Of a stretch of DNA of 64,000 nucleotides, positions 37,540 through 46,564 are shown piece by piece (within the stretch, counting starts at the first letter, position 1; the number at the start of each line of letters is the position of its first letter). Source of the stretch: Tropicimonas sp. IMCC34011. Lineage in GTDB: Bacteria > Pseudomonadota > Alphaproteobacteria > Rhodobacterales > Rhodobacteraceae. Below the pieces are notes generated by a model, which saw only the letters and a program-made list of their open reading frames with translations, was not told where the DNA came from and did no database searches. The stretch lies in assembly GCF_003390865.1 (NCBI RefSeq), contig NZ_QMEJ01000005.1, positions 420,840-484,839 on the forward strand, in the 5' to 3' direction. The position numbers and the translations under genes were made by a program.

Positions 37540-38004
37540 ATGAAACGTTTCATGATTACGACTGCACTGGTTCTCGGCACGTCCACGATGGCCTTCGCCC
37601 AGGATGCCGAAGTCGCCGGCCCGACCGGAACCGATCAGCTCCGCGATACGGTCGCCCAAGAACTCGCGACGGTGGCGCCCGAGGTTGACGTCGATGCGCT
37701 GACCCCGCGCCAGCTGTCCGCGCTCTACGTGATCCTGTCCTCCGAGGACATGGCGCTCGAGAAGCAGAACGCTGTCGAGTCCATCGTCGCTGACAGCCAG
37801 TACGAGATGGACATGGAAGACCCGATGTACATGACGATGGGTCAGTCCACCCAGATCCGTGAGTACGTGTCCAGCGAGCTGGCCATCCGCAACTACGATG
37901 TCGACACCGCCACGCTGTCGGACGAGCAGGTTTCCACGCTCTACGCGATCCTGTCCTCCGGCGACGATGCCGACGCGACCGAAATCGAAGCTGTCATCGA
38001 GTAA
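37540..38004 (+). CDS. Secreted acidic protein made of two repeated units
   Basis: A 154-residue protein with a signal peptide (MKRFMITTALVLGTSTMAFAQ). No known family was recognised. The mature protein consists of two similar halves: residues about 34-83 and 106-153 share the pattern of an amphipathic helix, then DVD, then SALYVILSSED / STLYAILSSGD, then a helical end. No cysteine is present. The acidic, cysteine-free composition suggests a soluble periplasmic or extracellular helical bundle. RBS TAGGAG, own terminator, no neighbours on the same strand nearby: a monocistronic gene, perhaps strongly expressed. Confidence 0.82.
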   Translation: MKRFMITTALVLGTSTMAFAQDAEVAGPTGTDQLRDTVAQELATVAPEVDVDALTPRQLSALYVILSSEDMALEKQNAVESIVADSQYEMDMEDPMYMTMGQSTQIREYVSSELAIRNYDVDTATLSDEQVSTLYAILSSGDDADATEIEAVIE

Positions 38005-38030
38005 TCGATACTTCTTCGTGTGTTCAGGGA

Positions 38031-38059
38031 AAGGGTGCCTTCGGGCACCCTTTTTCTTT
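38031..38059 (+). terminator. Strong intrinsic terminator
   Basis: AAGGGTGCC-TTCG-GGCACCCTT with a stable TTCG tetraloop, then TTTCTTT. It ends the duplicated secreted protein gene and, read from the other strand, faces the end of the flavin reductase gene. Confidence 0.85.
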
Positions 38060-38085
38060 GTGTAGGATACGCTCCGGTTTCTGCC

Positions 38086-38688
38086 TTAACCGGGCCGGGT
38101 CATCTGGAACACTTCGCTCACCGCGGCATAATCCTGATACCCGCAGCGGGCGAGCGCGCGATAGCTCGTGATGTCGAAGATCCCGTCCTTCAGGCAATCG
38201 TCCCGCATGTGGATGCCGGTCACGACACCGAACGCGACGAGATTGGTCTCCCCCGGCAGCCGGATGATCTCGGTCAGCCGGCATTCGAGGCTCGCCGGCG
38301 CCGCGGCCACGCGGGAGCAGGCGATGGTCTCGCATTCGGCGCGCTCCAGCCCGGCATGGTCGAACTCGTCGACCTCCTTCGGAAGCGGTCCCGAAGAGGC
38401 GTTCATCGCGTCCTTCAGAGCGAAATTCACGATGTTCACGCAGAAGACGCCGCTGTCGCGGATGTTCGCCATGCTGTCCTTCGTTCCCTCCCGGTCGGGC
38501 TTGGCCGATGTCGAGGAGAACATGACCTGCGGCGGGCTATAGGCCACGGCGTTGAAGAAGGAATACGGCGCCAGATTCTCGTGGCCATCCGTGCCGCGCG
38601 TGCTGATCCATCCGATGGGGCGGGGGGACACGATTGCGCTGAAGGGATTGTGCGGCAGGCCGTGGCCGTTCGAAGGTTCGTAGAACAT
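38086..38688 (-). CDS. Flavin reductase family protein
   Basis: A 200-residue FMN-binding split-barrel protein. The N-terminal motif FSAIVSPRPIGWISTRGTDG with NLAPYSFFNAVAYSPP is the FMN-phosphate binding region of the DIM6/NTAB flavin reductase family. Such proteins reduce FMN with NAD(P)H for partner monooxygenases, or are themselves oxygen-sensitive FMN enzymes; no partner monooxygenase is adjacent. ATG 38688 has AGGAG. Confidence 0.87.
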   Translation of the reverse strand: MFYEPSNGHGLPHNPFSAIVSPRPIGWISTRGTDGHENLAPYSFFNAVAYSPPQVMFSSTSAKPDREGTKDSMANIRDSGVFCVNIVNFALKDAMNASSGPLPKEVDEFDHAGLERAECETIACSRVAAAPASLECRLTEIIRLPGETNLVAFGVVTGIHMRDDCLKDGIFDITSYRALARCGYQDYAAVSEVFQMTRPG

Positions 38689-38769
38689 TGGGGCTCCTGT
38701 CTTTGCGGCCGACCGTAGCGCATGCTAGTGGCACCGCCAGCCGAAATTCCGAAAAAGCGGGGAGAGCGG

Positions 38770-39267
38770 GTGCCTTACGTGATGGCCGAGGAAGAGGCCG
38801 GGGACGGCTGGGAGGTCGAGGCGCTGCTCGATACGTGCTTTGCGCCCGGACGCGAGGCGCTGAGTTCCTATCGCTTGAGGAACGGTGTGCCGCCGGTCCG
38901 TGACCTCTGCCTGACCGTTCGGGACGGGGACGGCATCCTCGCGGGGGCGATCCGCGCCTGGCCGGTGCGCATTGCAGGCCATGCCGCCGCGCTCATCGGT
39001 CCCGTCGCCGTCCACCCCACCCGGCAGGGGGAGGGGCTGGGGGCGATGATGGTGCGGGAAGTGCTGCTCCTATCCCGCAAGGAAGGCTGGCGCCGGACCC
39101 TCCTCGTCGGCGACGCCCCGTATTACGGCCGCTTCGGCTATCGCAGATTGGATGGCGTTGTCATGCCGCCTCCGACGAACCCGGAGCGCGTTCTCGGGAC
39201 TGGCGAGTGGGGCGGTGTCGCTGGACCGGTCGAGAAATGGGTGGAGTCCGCGGCCCCTGGCGCCTGA
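38770..39267 (+). CDS. GNAT N-acetyltransferase
   Basis: An acetyltransferase of about 165 residues with the acetyl-CoA motif VAVHPTRQGEGLGAMMVRE and the later GDAPYYGRFGYRR, typical of the YhbS-like family. I favour the GTG at 38770 because GGGGAGAG lies directly upstream and homology begins close by; an ATG at 38722 would add 16 residues that look non-homologous. The substrate is unknown. Confidence 0.82.
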   Translation: MPYVMAEEEAGDGWEVEALLDTCFAPGREALSSYRLRNGVPPVRDLCLTVRDGDGILAGAIRAWPVRIAGHAAALIGPVAVHPTRQGEGLGAMMVREVLLLSRKEGWRRTLLVGDAPYYGRFGYRRLDGVVMPPPTNPERVLGTGEWGGVAGPVEKWVESAAPGA

Positions 39268-39289
39268 GACGGCTTCGACCGGGACAGGT

Positions 39290-41533
39290 TCAGCCCAGAT
39301 CCCCGAGCCATTCCATCATGTCGGCGCGGACGCTCTGCACGCCCGACTGGCGCGCATCCTGGATGAGGTCCCGCACCTCTTCGAGGTTGCTGCGGCGCAG
39401 GAGGTGCTTCACCGGCCCGATGGAAGCGGGCCGCATGGAAAGCGACCGGAAGCCGATCGCGGCGAAGCAGACCGCTTCGAGCGGACGCCCGGCATCCTCG
39501 CCGCAGAAGGACAGCGGCGTCCGCGTTTCCTCGCAGCGGCGCACGATGCCCTCCAGGAACGTCAGGAAGGAGAGGTTGAGCGTGTCGTAACGACGGCGGA
39601 CGAGTTCGTTCTCCCGGTCGGCGGCGAAGAAGAACTGCTTCAGATCGTTGCCGCCGACGGAAATGAAGTCCGCCTCCTCGAAGAACCGACGTGGCGCGAA
39701 GGCCAGCGACGGCGTCTCGAGCATCGCGCCGATCTCGACGCTTTCCGGCAGGACATGGCCCATGGCCTCTTCCCGCTCGAGCTGGTCGAGAAGGTGGCGC
39801 CGTGCTTCGGAGAACTCTTCGTACTGCGCGATGAAGGGGAACATGACCGAAAGCGGCCGCCCGTTCGCCGCCCGGATCAGGGCCTGAAGCTGCATCCGCA
39901 GGACGCCCTTGCGGTCGAGCCCCACGCGGATCGCGCGCCAGCCCAGGGCCGGGTTCGGCTCGTCCTGCGGCTTCATGTAGGGCAAGACCTTGTCCGACCC
40001 GATGTCGAGGGTGCGGAACACGACGGGCCGCTCGCCGGCGGCGTCCATCACCCGGGCGTAGAGCGCCGCAAGCTCGGCCCGGCGGGGCACCTTGTTGCGC
40101 ACGAGGAACTGAAGCTCCGTGCGGAACAGGCCCACGCCCTCCGCTCCGCTCGATTTCAGGCTCGGCAGGTCGGCCATCAGGCCGGCATTCATGTGCAGCG
40201 CGATGGTGGGGCCGTAGACGGTCGTCGCTGGTACGCGGCGGATCGAGGCGTAGCGCTCCTGTGCCTTGGCCTGCATCGCCATCTTGTCGCGGAACGCGTT
40301 GCGGACGTACTCGTCCGGCCTGAGATGGACGATGCCCTGCTCCCCGTCGACGAGGATGGGATCTCCCGAGAGGGCCTCCACGGTGATTCTCTTGGCGTTG
40401 ATGACCAGCGGGATCGCGAGCGCCCGGGCAACGACGGTGGCATGGCTGCCGACCGAGCCCTCCTCCAGCACGATGCCCCGAAGGGAGCGGCCATAGGCCA
40501 GAAGCTCGCCGGGACCGATGTTGCGCGCGATCAGGATCGGGTTCTCGGGCATTTCCACGCCCGTATCGGCGCCCTGGCCCGTCAGGAGCCGGAGAAGCCG
40601 GTTCGACAGATCGTCGAGATCCTGAAGCCGTTCGCGCAAGTAGGCATCGAGAACGCGCGACATTCTGGCACGGGCGGCGGATTGTTCCTTCTCGACGGCA
40701 GCCTCGGCGGAGAGGCCCCGGCCGATATCCTCTTCCATGCGGGAGACCCAGCCCTTCGACTGGCTGAGCATCTGGTACGCTTCGAGCACCTGCCGCTGAT
40801 CGCTTTCGGCGGACCCGAGGCCGACCAGCATCTCCTCGATGGAGGTGTTGAGCGCGGCGATCGCGTCCCGCAGGCGCTTGCGCTCGATGTCACTGTCATC
40901 GGCGAACGGATTGGTGACGACCACGCGCGGCTCGTGAAGGAAGGCGCGGCCCTCGGCGGTGCCCTCCTGCGCGATGTTGCCCCTCAGGAGGACTGATTGC
41001 TGGTGCGGAGCGGCGAGAGCCGCACCCTCGCCGACAAAGGCGCCGAGTTCGTTCATCTCCGCCAGGACCATGGCCACGACCTCGACGGCATAGACCTCGT
41101 CGTCCGAATGCTTCCGGCTCTCGCGGGACTGCACGACGAGGACGCCAAGCCGCTCCCCGAGGCGCTGGATCGGCACGCCGAGGAAGGAGGAATAGATCTC
41201 CTCCCCGGTCTCCGGCATGTACCGGAATCCACGCTCCTTGGTCGCATCGGCGGAATTGATCGGCTGGGTGCGCAGGGCGACGCGGCCGACGAGACCCTCG
41301 CCGAGGCGCATCCGCGTTTCGTGGACGGCCTCTTCCTTCAGGCCCTCGGTGGCACAGAGCTCCAGCGTGTCGGCATCGCGGAAGAGGTAGATCGAGCAGA
41401 CGGGCGTGTTCATCTCCTCGGCGATGAGGCGCACGATCTTGTTCAGCCGCTCCTGCCCTTCGGCGGGTTCGGCAAGCACCTGCTTCAGTCGCCCAAGCAG
41501 TCGCCGGCTGGCGCTTTCGCTTCTGTCGCTCAT
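39290..41533 (-). CDS. ptsP: Phosphoenolpyruvate-protein phosphotransferase PtsP (EI-Ntr)
   Basis: A 747-residue enzyme I of the nitrogen PTS. An N-terminal GAF domain (about residues 20-160, a sensor for metabolites such as glutamine) precedes the PEP-utiliser core. The phospho-accepting His364 lies in EEGSVGSHATVVAR. The C-terminal PEP-binding barrel contains GVGLFRTELQFL, and FISVGGNDLKQFFF, where typical EI has TNDL. It passes phosphate to NPr and EIIA-Ntr, which are not in this window. The start MSDRSES at 41533 follows lysC on the same strand. The family starts here, so the longer frame to 41617 is not used. Confidence 0.94.
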   Translation of the reverse strand: MSDRSESASRRLLGRLKQVLAEPAEGQERLNKIVRLIAEEMNTPVCSIYLFRDADTLELCATEGLKEEAVHETRMRLGEGLVGRVALRTQPINSADATKERGFRYMPETGEEIYSSFLGVPIQRLGERLGVLVVQSRESRKHSDDEVYAVEVVAMVLAEMNELGAFVGEGAALAAPHQQSVLLRGNIAQEGTAEGRAFLHEPRVVVTNPFADDSDIERKRLRDAIAALNTSIEEMLVGLGSAESDQRQVLEAYQMLSQSKGWVSRMEEDIGRGLSAEAAVEKEQSAARARMSRVLDAYLRERLQDLDDLSNRLLRLLTGQGADTGVEMPENPILIARNIGPGELLAYGRSLRGIVLEEGSVGSHATVVARALAIPLVINAKRITVEALSGDPILVDGEQGIVHLRPDEYVRNAFRDKMAMQAKAQERYASIRRVPATTVYGPTIALHMNAGLMADLPSLKSSGAEGVGLFRTELQFLVRNKVPRRAELAALYARVMDAAGERPVVFRTLDIGSDKVLPYMKPQDEPNPALGWRAIRVGLDRKGVLRMQLQALIRAANGRPLSVMFPFIAQYEEFSEARRHLLDQLEREEAMGHVLPESVEIGAMLETPSLAFAPRRFFEEADFISVGGNDLKQFFFAADRENELVRRRYDTLNLSFLTFLEGIVRRCEETRTPLSFCGEDAGRPLEAVCFAAIGFRSLSMRPASIGPVKHLLRRSNLEEVRDLIQDARQSGVQSVRADMMEWLGDLG

Positions 41534-41866
41534 AGTTCGAGGTCGCTCTGCATCCTCACTCCCGCACCTGACATAGAGCACCGTCGCTGCGGAGAAAAAC
41601 AGAACCGTACGGTTCATCGCGAATTTCTATGGCGACGGGCACCGCGGGACCTTTGTGCGCCGAAAGGCGGCATCGGGCGCAATTACGAGGCAAAAGAGCG
41701 GCGTTGACCCGCGCACCCGCCGCCAAGGCGCCAGAGAAGGCGTCCGGCTAGAGTGCCGCCCAGGGCGGCCCAGACGACGAACAGGGCCAGCTGCAGGGCC
41801 AGGAGACGCCGGACTTTGCCGCGCGCCAATCCCTTCAGCGGCGAACGGGAATCCGCCCCCGGACGA
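41534..41866. other. lysC-ptsP intergenic region
   Basis: 333 bases with no clear gene. A weak candidate small ORF is listed separately (41683-41829). The promoter-proximal region of ptsP is inside, but no convincing -35/-10 pair stood out. Confidence 0.4.
41683..41829 (-). CDS. Candidate small membrane protein (48 aa), uncertain
   Basis: A frame starting at TTG 41829 encodes a basic start (ARGKVRR) followed by a hydrophobic helix (LLALQLALFVVWAALGG) and a basic end. GC-rich third positions resemble coding sequence. Against it, the AAGGGA motif abuts the start codon with no spacing and there is no family match. It may be chance. Confidence 0.25.
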   Translation of the reverse strand: MARGKVRRLLALQLALFVVWAALGGTLAGRLLWRLGGGCAGQRRSFAS

Positions 41867-43105
41867 TCAGGCCGCCTTGTCGAGGCCGAAGGCGTCGTGA
41901 AGGGCCTGAACGGCGAGTTCGAGGTACTTGCGGTGGATCAGCACCGAAATCTTGATCTCCGACGTGGTGATGACCTTGATGTTGATCCCCTCGGAGGAGA
42001 GGCACTCGAACATCTTGGCGGCGACGCCCGCATGGCTGCGCATCCCGATGCCGACGACGGAGATCTTGCACACATCGGTATCGGCCACGAGATCCGCGAA
42101 GTTGACGTCGCCCCTGTCGCGGGAGCCGGCGAGCGCCTTCTCCGCGTGCTTCACCTGATCGACGGGGCAGGAGAACGTCATGTCCGTCCGGCCCTCCTCG
42201 GAGATGTTCTGGACGATCATGTCCACGTTCACCCCGGCCTCGGCGAGCGGGCCGAAGATCGCCGCGGCGATGCCCGGCCGGTCGGCAACCGAAATGAGGG
42301 TCATCTTCGCTTCGTCGCGGCTATAGGCGATGCCGGAGACCACATTGCTTTCCACGATATCCTCCTCGGGGCAGACGAGCGTGCCCGCATCGGCTCCATT
42401 GTCCTCGAAGCTCGACAGGACCCGCAGGCGCACATTGTAGCGCATCGCAAGTTCGACCGAGCGGGTCTGCAGCACCTTTGCGCCGAGCGATGCGAGTTCC
42501 AGCATCTCCTCGAACGCGATCCGGTCGAGCTTCCGCGCCTTGTGGGAGATGCGGGGATCGGTCGTGTAGACGCCGTCCACGTCGGTATAGATGTCGCAGC
42601 GCTCCGCTCCGAAGGCGGCGGCGAAGGCGACGGCGGTGGTGTCCGAGCCGCCCCGTCCGAGTGTCGTGATCCGTCCCTCGGGAGAGATCCCCTGGAAGCC
42701 CGCAACCACGGCCACGCGCATGCCGGAGGCGAACCGGGCGTTCAGATTGTCCGTCGGGATGCTTTCGATCCGGGCCGAGGCATGGGCGCTGTTGGTCAGG
42801 AGCGGAACCTGCCAGCCCTGCCAGGAGCGGGCGTTGACGTCCATTTCCTGCAAGGTCAGGGCCATGAGCCCGGCGGTCACGTTCTCGCCCGAGGAGACGA
42901 CGGCATCGTATTCGCGGGCATCGTAGAACGGTGAGGTCTCGTTGACCCAGCCCACCAGCTCATTGGTCTTGCCGGACATCGCCGAAACGATGACGATCAC
43001 GTCATACCCGTTCGCCACCTCGCGCCCGACGCGCTTGGCGGCCCGCCGGATGCGGTCCAGAGTGGCGACCGATGTGCCGCCGAATTTCATCACGAGTAGC
43101 GGCAT
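41867..43105 (-). CDS. lysC: Aspartate kinase
   Basis: A 412-residue kinase for the first step of the aspartate family (lysine, threonine, methionine). The N-terminal motif is MPLLVMKFGGTSVAT; the catalytic region contains LGRGGSDTTAVAFA and CDIYTDVDGVYTTDPR. Two ACT domains at the C-terminus (about residues 265-405) are the site of feedback inhibition. It precedes ptsP on the minus strand with a 333-base gap, a pairing common in alphaproteobacteria. Confidence 0.96.
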   Translation of the reverse strand: MPLLVMKFGGTSVATLDRIRRAAKRVGREVANGYDVIVIVSAMSGKTNELVGWVNETSPFYDAREYDAVVSSGENVTAGLMALTLQEMDVNARSWQGWQVPLLTNSAHASARIESIPTDNLNARFASGMRVAVVAGFQGISPEGRITTLGRGGSDTTAVAFAAAFGAERCDIYTDVDGVYTTDPRISHKARKLDRIAFEEMLELASLGAKVLQTRSVELAMRYNVRLRVLSSFEDNGADAGTLVCPEEDIVESNVVSGIAYSRDEAKMTLISVADRPGIAAAIFGPLAEAGVNVDMIVQNISEEGRTDMTFSCPVDQVKHAEKALAGSRDRGDVNFADLVADTDVCKISVVGIGMRSHAGVAAKMFECLSSEGINIKVITTSEIKISVLIHRKYLELAVQALHDAFGLDKAA

Positions 43106-43418
43106 GTCTCGCCTGCGCCCTTCTGATCCGGGCGGGGATAGGGCAGCCCGCGCCGCGAGGCAAGAGGTGCGGGGTCGGTTGAAGAACTTCGCGTGCGACG
43201 CAGGTCAGACGAGCACTTTCAATCGTGAACGGAGGGGGCCGGGGAGGATACCTGTTCATTGCGAAACCGGCAGAACGCGGGCCACTTGGGCGCCGGGATC
43301 TTCGCCGTCTCGGCGGCTCTGTTGGGGAAAGCTGCGCCTATGCTCGTCACGGCCCGGGCCTCGCTCGATCCCAGTGACCGACGAGGAGGCTATCGTGACA
43401 ATCTGCAGCTGATGTAAT
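43106..43418. other. Gene-free stretch upstream of lysC
   Basis: 313 bases between lysC and tRNA-Pro. Nothing recognisable: no ORF, no hairpin terminator, no clear promoter. It should contain the lysC promoter. Confidence 0.4.
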
Positions 43419-43495
43419 TGGTCGGAGTGGCGAGATTCGAACTCACGACCCCTGCCTCCCGAAGACAGTGCTCTACCAGGCTGAGCTACACTCCG
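43419..43495 (-). tRNA. tRNA-Pro (anticodon CGG)
   Basis: On the minus strand a full cloverleaf folds: acceptor CGGAGTG/CACTCCG, D-arm GCTC/GAGC, anticodon stem CTGTC/GGCAG around loop TTCGGGA, T-arm GTGAG-TTCGAAT-CTCGC. The CCA end is encoded. The anticodon is CGG, proline. Confidence 0.96.
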
Positions 43496-43552
43496 ACCGT
43501 GGCGCGGGGGGTAGCCTGTGGCGCGGGGAATGACAAGGGGTTTGAGTGTCCC

Positions 43553-44686
43553 TTACGCTAGGGTTTTTCTCATATGCGTCTCGAGCTCGGCCAGGAGGGT
43601 GCGCTTGTCGAAGCGTGCGAGGGCCGTGGCGCGGGCGGCGGTGGACATCTTCCGGATCCGGGGGCCGAGATGAAGGCCGTAGGCGATGGCCTGCGCGAAG
43701 CCTTCCGCGTCATGCTCGTCGACGAGGAAGCCTGTCTCGCCCTCTTCGATCGCGTCCGGGATGCCGGCATGTCGGGTGGAGATGGTCACCGCGCCGGCGG
43801 AGAGCGCTTCCTGAATGGCGGTCGGCATTCCTTCGGTGTCCCCGTCCGGGCCGGTGACCGAGTGCTGCAAGAAGAACTCGGCGCGGGACAGCAGCGCACG
43901 GACCGCGTCATGGGGCAGGCGGCCGTGAAAGGTGATCCGGTCCCCGGCGCCAAGCTCTTCGGCCAGGGCGCGGCACGGTTCCATGAGCGGGCCGTCTCCC
44001 ACGATGTCGAGCTTCGTGTGGGGGAGGTCGCGCGTGGCGTTTGCGAAGGCGCGAATGGTGACCTGGGGCGCCTTCTTCGGCACGAGGCGGCCCACCGCGA
44101 GGAAACGCCCCGGGACCTTCTCATCGGGCACGAAGAGATCGGTCTCCACGCCGGAGGGAATCACGCGCGTGTTGGGATGCGTGGCGCCTGCGCGGGCGAG
44201 GTTGTCCACAAGATGCCGGGACACCGCGAAGATGCCGGCGAGATAGGGCATGAGCCGCCGGTAGTCCCGCGCCTGCTTGGCGGTCTGGAGCGAGCGGGAC
44301 GCGTCCGAGCCGCGGAAATAGGTGAAGCAGGGGATGCCCAGATCGGATGCGAGAGGCGCGAGGACGAGGGCCTGGGTGCCGTACTCGGTCAGGATCACCT
44401 CGACTCCCTCGCGCTTGAGGAAAGCCGCGATGGCGGCTCGGTCCCGCCCGGCGGGGACCTGCGTCGAGCCGTGACGGAGGAGGTTGCGGGCCTGCCCCGG
44501 AAGGGATGCGAGGGCGGCAAGGCCCGTCGCTGGGCGGCGGACATGGATCGGGCGGTGATGCACGTCCTCCCCCCTGCGGCGGGCGCAGAGGATGACCGTG
44601 TCGCCGCCGAAGAGATGGCCGATATGGTGGTTGATGAAGGTCTCGCCGGGATTGTGGTAGGTTCCCATCGCGATGCAGGTCCGCAT
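43553..44686 (-). CDS. Glycosyltransferase family 4 protein
   Basis: A 377-residue GT-B glycosyltransferase. The N-terminal half has MRTCIAMGTYHNPGETFINHH; the C-terminal half has the Rossmann signature RFLAVGRLVPKKAPQ and the nucleotide-sugar ExxxxxxxE region GDTEGMPTAIQEALSAG. Such enzymes build capsule, exopolysaccharide or LPS. Its ATG overlaps the stop of the upstream DMT transporter gene (TAATG), so both are probably made together. Donor and acceptor are unknown. Confidence 0.87.
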   Translation of the reverse strand: MRTCIAMGTYHNPGETFINHHIGHLFGGDTVILCARRRGEDVHHRPIHVRRPATGLAALASLPGQARNLLRHGSTQVPAGRDRAAIAAFLKREGVEVILTEYGTQALVLAPLASDLGIPCFTYFRGSDASRSLQTAKQARDYRRLMPYLAGIFAVSRHLVDNLARAGATHPNTRVIPSGVETDLFVPDEKVPGRFLAVGRLVPKKAPQVTIRAFANATRDLPHTKLDIVGDGPLMEPCRALAEELGAGDRITFHGRLPHDAVRALLSRAEFFLQHSVTGPDGDTEGMPTAIQEALSAGAVTISTRHAGIPDAIEEGETGFLVDEHDAEGFAQAIAYGLHLGPRIRKMSTAARATALARFDKRTLLAELETHMRKTLA

Positions 44687-45672
44687 TAGCGCTCCTCCGG
44701 ATCCCCGGTTTCCGTCCGCCCCTTGCGCATCATCAGAAGGCCAGAGCGAAGGAAGGTGCCCGTTTCGGGCCGGAGGCGCATCCGCAGGACCGGGCGGTTC
44801 TCCGACGCACCGGCCGTGCCTTCGCGCAGGACGATGTAGATGCCGCTGGCGATGATGATCCCGGCGCCGATCATGGTCCAGCGGTCCGGACGCTCGGAGA
44901 AGAAGAGGGCCCCGTAGAGCGTGGCCCAGATGATCTGAGAATACTGCATGGGCGCGACGATCACCGCCTCCCCGCGCTTGTAGGCGGAGATGATGAGGGA
45001 GGTCGCGCCGAAGGCCATGACCGAGATCAGGGCGAGCAGCCCCAGATGCGCCGCCGGCATGGGTTCGTAGACGAAGGGTAGAGCGGCGCCCATCACCACC
45101 ACGTTGGCCAGCATCGGGTAGAGAATCAGGACGACGCTGCGCTCCTCCCGCCCGATCCTGCGCACGATGACGGCGGAGAGGGCGGTGCCGACAGCGGTGA
45201 CGAGGGCCGCGGCATGGCCGAGGCTGAGGGTCGTGGCGCCGGGACGCAACACAACGAAAACACCGCAGAGCCCGACGATGACGGCGCACCAGCGTTTCAG
45301 GCGAACCGTTTCGCCCAGGATGGGAACCGAGAGGATCGTGACGAGAAGCGGTGCGGCGAAGATCAGGGCGTAAACCTGCGTGAGCGGCAGCGTCGAGAAT
45401 GCATAGAAGGCCGACACGCCCCCCGCGACGCCGGAGATGGCACGCAGGAGGTTCCACCAAGGATGGATCGGGCGCAGGTGGCCGTCCACCGGGTCCGAAA
45501 TCAGCATCAGCGTGGCGAGGGGGAAGTTGAAGAGGACCGAGAAGAAGACGATCTGCACCGCGGAGTAGCTCGCGCCGAGATATTTCACCCCGAGGTCATG
45601 GGTCGCCCAGACGGCGAAGGCCGCGAGCGCGAGCAGAGCGCCGGAGCGGTTGGAATGGACGGGTTCGGACAT
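44686..45672 (-). CDS. EamA/DMT-family transporter coupled to a glycosyltransferase
   Basis: A 328-residue protein with ten predicted helices in two EamA repeats: VKYLGASYSAVQIVFFSVL in the first and the closing YGALFFSERPDRWTMIGAGIII in the second. It ends in a 40-residue basic cytoplasmic tail. EamA transporters export small metabolites. ATG 45672 starts at MSEPVHSNRSGALLALAAF; the longer frame lacks homology. The gene pair with the glycosyltransferase is unusual for this family. Confidence 0.85.
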   Translation of the reverse strand: MSEPVHSNRSGALLALAAFAVWATHDLGVKYLGASYSAVQIVFFSVLFNFPLATLMLISDPVDGHLRPIHPWWNLLRAISGVAGGVSAFYAFSTLPLTQVYALIFAAPLLVTILSVPILGETVRLKRWCAVIVGLCGVFVVLRPGATTLSLGHAAALVTAVGTALSAVIVRRIGREERSVVLILYPMLANVVVMGAALPFVYEPMPAAHLGLLALISVMAFGATSLIISAYKRGEAVIVAPMQYSQIIWATLYGALFFSERPDRWTMIGAGIIIASGIYIVLREGTAGASENRPVLRMRLRPETGTFLRSGLLMMRKGRTETGDPEER

Positions 45673-45807
45673 GAGCGGGATCCCAGCGAAGCGGATGGGC
45701 CGGCACCGCTTCTGCACCGCTCCCGGCCGTCGTGCAAGCCGCTGTGCCAAAGGGGCGGGAGAGGGTAGAGCAACCGCCGCGCAAGCTGCGGGGCTCCGTA
45801 CGGTCCA

Positions 45808-46137
45808 TCAGTCCGGTTTGTTCCAGAGCGTGAGAATGACGCCCGTGATCGCCGCGAGCGCCAGCGTTCCGGCAACGGAGAGGCTGCACCTCAGACCCGC
45901 CAACGCAAGGAGGAAGGTTGCCGAGCCCGCCAGGCCTGCGGGGAGGAGGAGGGCGACACCGGGCTCGCCGCGCCCGCCCGCCGCCCTTGCCGGGAGGGCG
46001 TGATCCTCCGGCTCCTCGGTTTCCGCATCCGGAACGGACGTAAGGATACGCTCGCGCGCACGCTCGTAGGCCGCCTTGCTCAGGCCGCCCGAGAGCCGCA
46101 TCCGCTCCAGTTCCCTCAATTCCTCGATCAGCGTCAT
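45808..46137 (-). CDS. Small SHOCT-type membrane protein
   Basis: A 109-residue protein. The first 33 residues (LIEELRELERMRLSGGLSKAAYERARERIL) form a SHOCT-like amphipathic domain typical of short C-terminal oligomerisation units. Two membrane helices follow in residues 62-105. No catalytic residues. The function of such SHOCT-membrane proteins is unknown. Confidence 0.7.
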   Translation of the reverse strand: MTLIEELRELERMRLSGGLSKAAYERARERILTSVPDAETEEPEDHALPARAAGGRGEPGVALLLPAGLAGSATFLLALAGLRCSLSVAGTLALAAITGVILTLWNKPD

Positions 46138-46564
46138 GTGCCTGTGTCTCTAACCGGACTGGAGCAATGCCTCCGGAATGTGGTCCTCTCTGGGCAAGGG
46201 ATGGGGAAACGCGAGCCAGGGTAAACGGCAGGCCCGGGCGCCCGGGCCGGTGACACGGGGGGAAAGGGGAAGCTCTTCCACGGCGCAATTCGAGGCCGCT
46301 CGGGGCCTGATTGTGGGTCGCCCGGTGAAGGCGAGGGCGCTGCCGGACGCCGGGAGAGGACCCTCCGGCCGATGGCAGCGCTCGACGTCGGGGCTCCGAA
46401 GGTCATTGAATCAAAGGGCCACGAGACGGCCTGAGGGCGGGAAAGCACACCCCTATCCGCTGTCATCCCTGCGCTATTTGATAACGCGGCACCCGACTAT
46501 AGCCTTCATGGCGAGCATACCGGCCAGGGCCGGACCCGTCACATCCATGGGAGGACTGCCCGCC
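46138..46564. other. Divergent region with an 18-bp GC palindrome
   Basis: 427 bases between the SHOCT gene and the peptidoglycan-binding gene. It contains an exact 18-bp palindrome at 46231-46248 (GGCCCGGGCGCCCGGGCC). A TTGATA ... TATAGC arrangement lies near 46479, but its spacing of 14 is too short for a good promoter. No gene recognised. Confidence 0.45.
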
